DNA from: Saururus chinensis
Taxonomy: Eukaryota > Streptophyta > Magnoliopsida > Piperales > Saururaceae
NCBI GenBank assembly: GCA_035235625.1
Contig: CP141140.1
Location: 40,977,351-41,041,350, forward strand
DNA: 64,000 nt
Reading direction: 5' to 3'
Shown: positions 61,570 to 64,000 of the stretch, in pieces
Numbering within the stretch: position 1 is the stretch's first letter
Layout of the letters: every line of letters begins with the position of its first letter
The notes under the pieces: generated by a model
Seen by the model: the letters and a program-made list of their open reading frames with translations, nothing else
Database searches by the model: none
Told to the model about the DNA's origin: nothing
Program-made: the position numbers and the translations under genes

Positions 61570-61757
61570 CATACTTCTCGAGGCCATTACTTACAGTCCC
61601 GATGTCTGTTTTGAGTGATTCAAAAACTACTATGCTCGTCTTTTAGAGCTCTACCTCAAACCTTTAAAAAAGTTATCTTAAATAATATTCTAGTAATAAA
61701 AATATGCTAAAACTCTACTATTAGTTTTAAAAACTTACTGAAAATCAGGGTTGTCCC

Positions 61758-62266
61758 AGTAATACTCCCTTAGAGCTTTGAGATGTCCATCTACTAATTG
61801 ATGTTTAGCCATAGTGCTAGTAGAAATAGTAGAATTGGGTGGAGAATGGGTAGAGATGAAGGTTTAGGCCAACTTAGTTCTCCTAGGCATTCGCTCCGAC
61901 TCAGGGTCAAGTGGTGCTAATAAGGGGAGCAAGGAGCGACGACCACACATACAACACAAGTACACCACACAAGATAAAGTGTAAAAAATTAAAAAGTAAG
62001 TAAAAAATAATTAAGTGGAAAAAGAAGCTAAAAATAAAGAGAGAAGAGGATCTTGCAAATCAAAGAGAAGAACTATGTTTGTTGGTGTCACCTTACAACA
62101 CAAGTAGAGAGCAAGGTCTTTAACTCAACCTACAAGATCAAAATAAAAGAGAGTAAGTAACTAAGTATTATCTTAGAAAGTAAATTTAAACTAAAACTAA
62201 CTACAACTATCCTAACTACAATTTAGTAACAATCCGACATTGTCCCTAACAACAGTGCTAAAAACA
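61758..62266. other. Spacer between two LTRs, no gene recognised
   Basis: Unassigned sequence with one GC-richer stretch (about 61880-61960). I see no gene or repeat structure. Confidence 0.5.
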
Positions 62267-63612
62267 TGATCGTTTATAATTAAACTCTTTGCAAGTGCAC
62301 AAGGTAATTATATTAAGATAAACATTTAAATGGATGAATTAATTACTAAATATATGAGAAGAATTTGTTGATAATTGAAACTTAATTTAAACAAAGGAAG
62401 TAAGCAACTAAATGAAAAGGAAGAAAATAATATAGTGGTAGTTACTTAGGAAATCAAGTCTACTATAGAACCATAAACATTTAATAACCTTTAATCTAAA
62501 TCTAGTGTGAATATGAATTAAGTATTCTCAGCTATAAGCTAGAATTACTTTAGAAATAATCATTAATTAAATCCATGGCATGAACTATCTTCAACAATAA
62601 CTAGAATCCTTTACATTAAACCAAACTATAAGCATGATTTGTCTAATCTTAGTATAACTCTTCCAATTCCTTAATTATATGATCTTCAACACTATTACAT
62701 GATCATCTCATCTAAATCACAAAAATTGAAATCGATATAAATCTCAAAATCATATCAATATCATCTATTACAATGCAATAAATCAATAGAGAATTGAATA
62801 ACCTTGGAAAGCTCTTCTATTAAAAAGGAAATTCTTATCATACGATTATCATTATTCACAACTAGAATATAAATTAAAAAGAAAAAGAAACTAAAACATA
62901 TCTATAATTTCATCAACTTCTAAGTAAAAGAAAATTTATCCTTACACGATAAAAGAAGGCTCTTGAATCTCCATTGAAAGCTTTGAATGTTTCTCTATCT
63001 TCTTATCTCTTTTCTCTTAAGAAAATCTATTATATTTTATTAATTTTGAACTCATATGACTTTATATATACATGAGCATAGGAGGAAGTCTATTTGGAAA
63101 AGGATTCAAAACCGGCTTAAAATATAAAACTTTATGTTAGTCTATACTACTTTATTTCGTGTCAGATTATGTTCAAGAAAATAAGTCTGCTCACTAGACA
63201 ATTCATATTCATATTCATATCTAGCTTTCTACTCTGTTCATTAAGCTCTTTCGTTCAATACCAAATTAATTTTCAACAAATTTGTAATCTTTAAAAGTCA
63301 TCCAACTCATTTTTAAGCATGTTAAAAGTATTTTCAAATATTTTTCACATTGTCCAAGGACCTCAATAAATGCACCTTACCTATAAAATATAAAAAAATC
63401 ACATTTTAGATGTGTAGTATATAAATAAAATCCTAACAAGATTCAAATGCATGCCTGAACTACTAAAAGCACTCAAACTAATTATTAATTAAGCTAAAAT
63501 ATTAATATTTATTTTAATATAAATAAATCTTAATTAACCCTAAATTAACATACTACTATACTAGTAAATAAGGTAAAAAGACATATAAAATATATACTTT
63601 TTACACTTATTA
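62267..63612 (-). mobile_element. Second LTR of the same family, inverted
   Basis: The minus-strand sequence from 63612 to 62267 aligns along its length with 60399-61569, with shared landmarks ttcttttactta.gagttgatga, tattcacaact (inverse of agttgtgaatgatgaca), accttgt.cacttgcaaag and ataaacgatca. It is about 175 bp longer and diverged. No target duplication was found (aaaca versus ctatg). Confidence 0.65.
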
Positions 63613-64000
63613 CTATGTTCAACCTGTTTTTGTTTTATTTTGGGGTTGCATAGTTGTGCCATGCAGGTGCTCAAGATGACTTATTTTACAAGCATAGAGG
63701 CGAACATATGCATATATAGTGTGGAATAGTTCATTTGTGATGGGATAGACTCCTATTTAATTTTCATGTAACTTGTGACACTAAAACATGTTATATGGAG
63801 GTCTTGTTTGATTGCTTAGACATGTGTGTTGTCTTTTTAGGTTTGAGATTTATTATGTTATTTTGATACTTATGTGAGTATGTGAATGATTAAGAGACTT
63901 CAATAAATTCTCTTTTATCTTTCGTTAATTATTTTTTGAAAAAAGAAAGTATTGTATACTTCAATCTAACACAATTTTGGGTTAGTATTCCAAATTCATC
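63613..64000. other. Intergenic, nothing recognised
   Basis: AT-rich sequence without a gene or clear repeat. Confidence 0.5.

Overview
This is nuclear DNA from a flowering plant. It has no prokaryotic gene layout. It is AT-rich, dominated by degraded LTR retrotransposons, and its only convincing host genes are intron-containing terpene synthases with the standard angiosperm seven-exon structure. I cannot fix the species from the sequence.

Layout. About 58.7 kb of the window is a head-to-tail tandem array of one large segment. Copy A (1-17616, left end outside the window), copy B (17617-42945, a complete 25,329-bp period) and copy C (42946-58729, cut short on the right) are nearly identical over kilobases. 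Each copy carries, in order: a gag-only LTR retrotransposon (TR-GAG type) inserted in older repeat DNA; a roughly 4-kb block that looks like a minus-strand Ty3/Gypsy LTR; tandem modules of about 850 bp; and then, where retained, the terpene synthase (TPS) gene. Copies A and B continue into a 515-bp direct-repeat pair around an unrecognised coding-like stretch, a Ty3 LTR head with polypurine tract, a degenerate palindromic repeat array, and a Ty1/Copia pol remnant.

Genes. Copy C holds an intact TPS (55167-57881, seven exons, 558 residues) with RRX8W, RDR, DDLYD and a DD-x2-S-x3-E motif. It has no plastid transit peptide, so it is probably a cytosolic TPS-a sesquiterpene synthase. The copy B gene (29084-31654) has the same exons but a premature TAG that removes the last 27 residues. 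A second, 5'-truncated TPS pseudogene lies at 33574-35094. Copy A lacks the TPS interval because of an apparent 8.4-kb deletion. The array therefore shows gene birth and death by segmental duplication: one intact gene, one nonsense allele, one relic and one deletion.

From 58730 to the end the sequence is single copy. It contains a minus-strand LTR element edge with an initiator-Met primer binding site, a (TA)n run of about 110 bp, a solo LTR (60399-61569) with a 5-bp target duplication nested inside that LTR, and a second LTR of the same family in inverted orientation (62267-63612). No tRNA, rRNA, CRISPR or other RNA gene was recognised.
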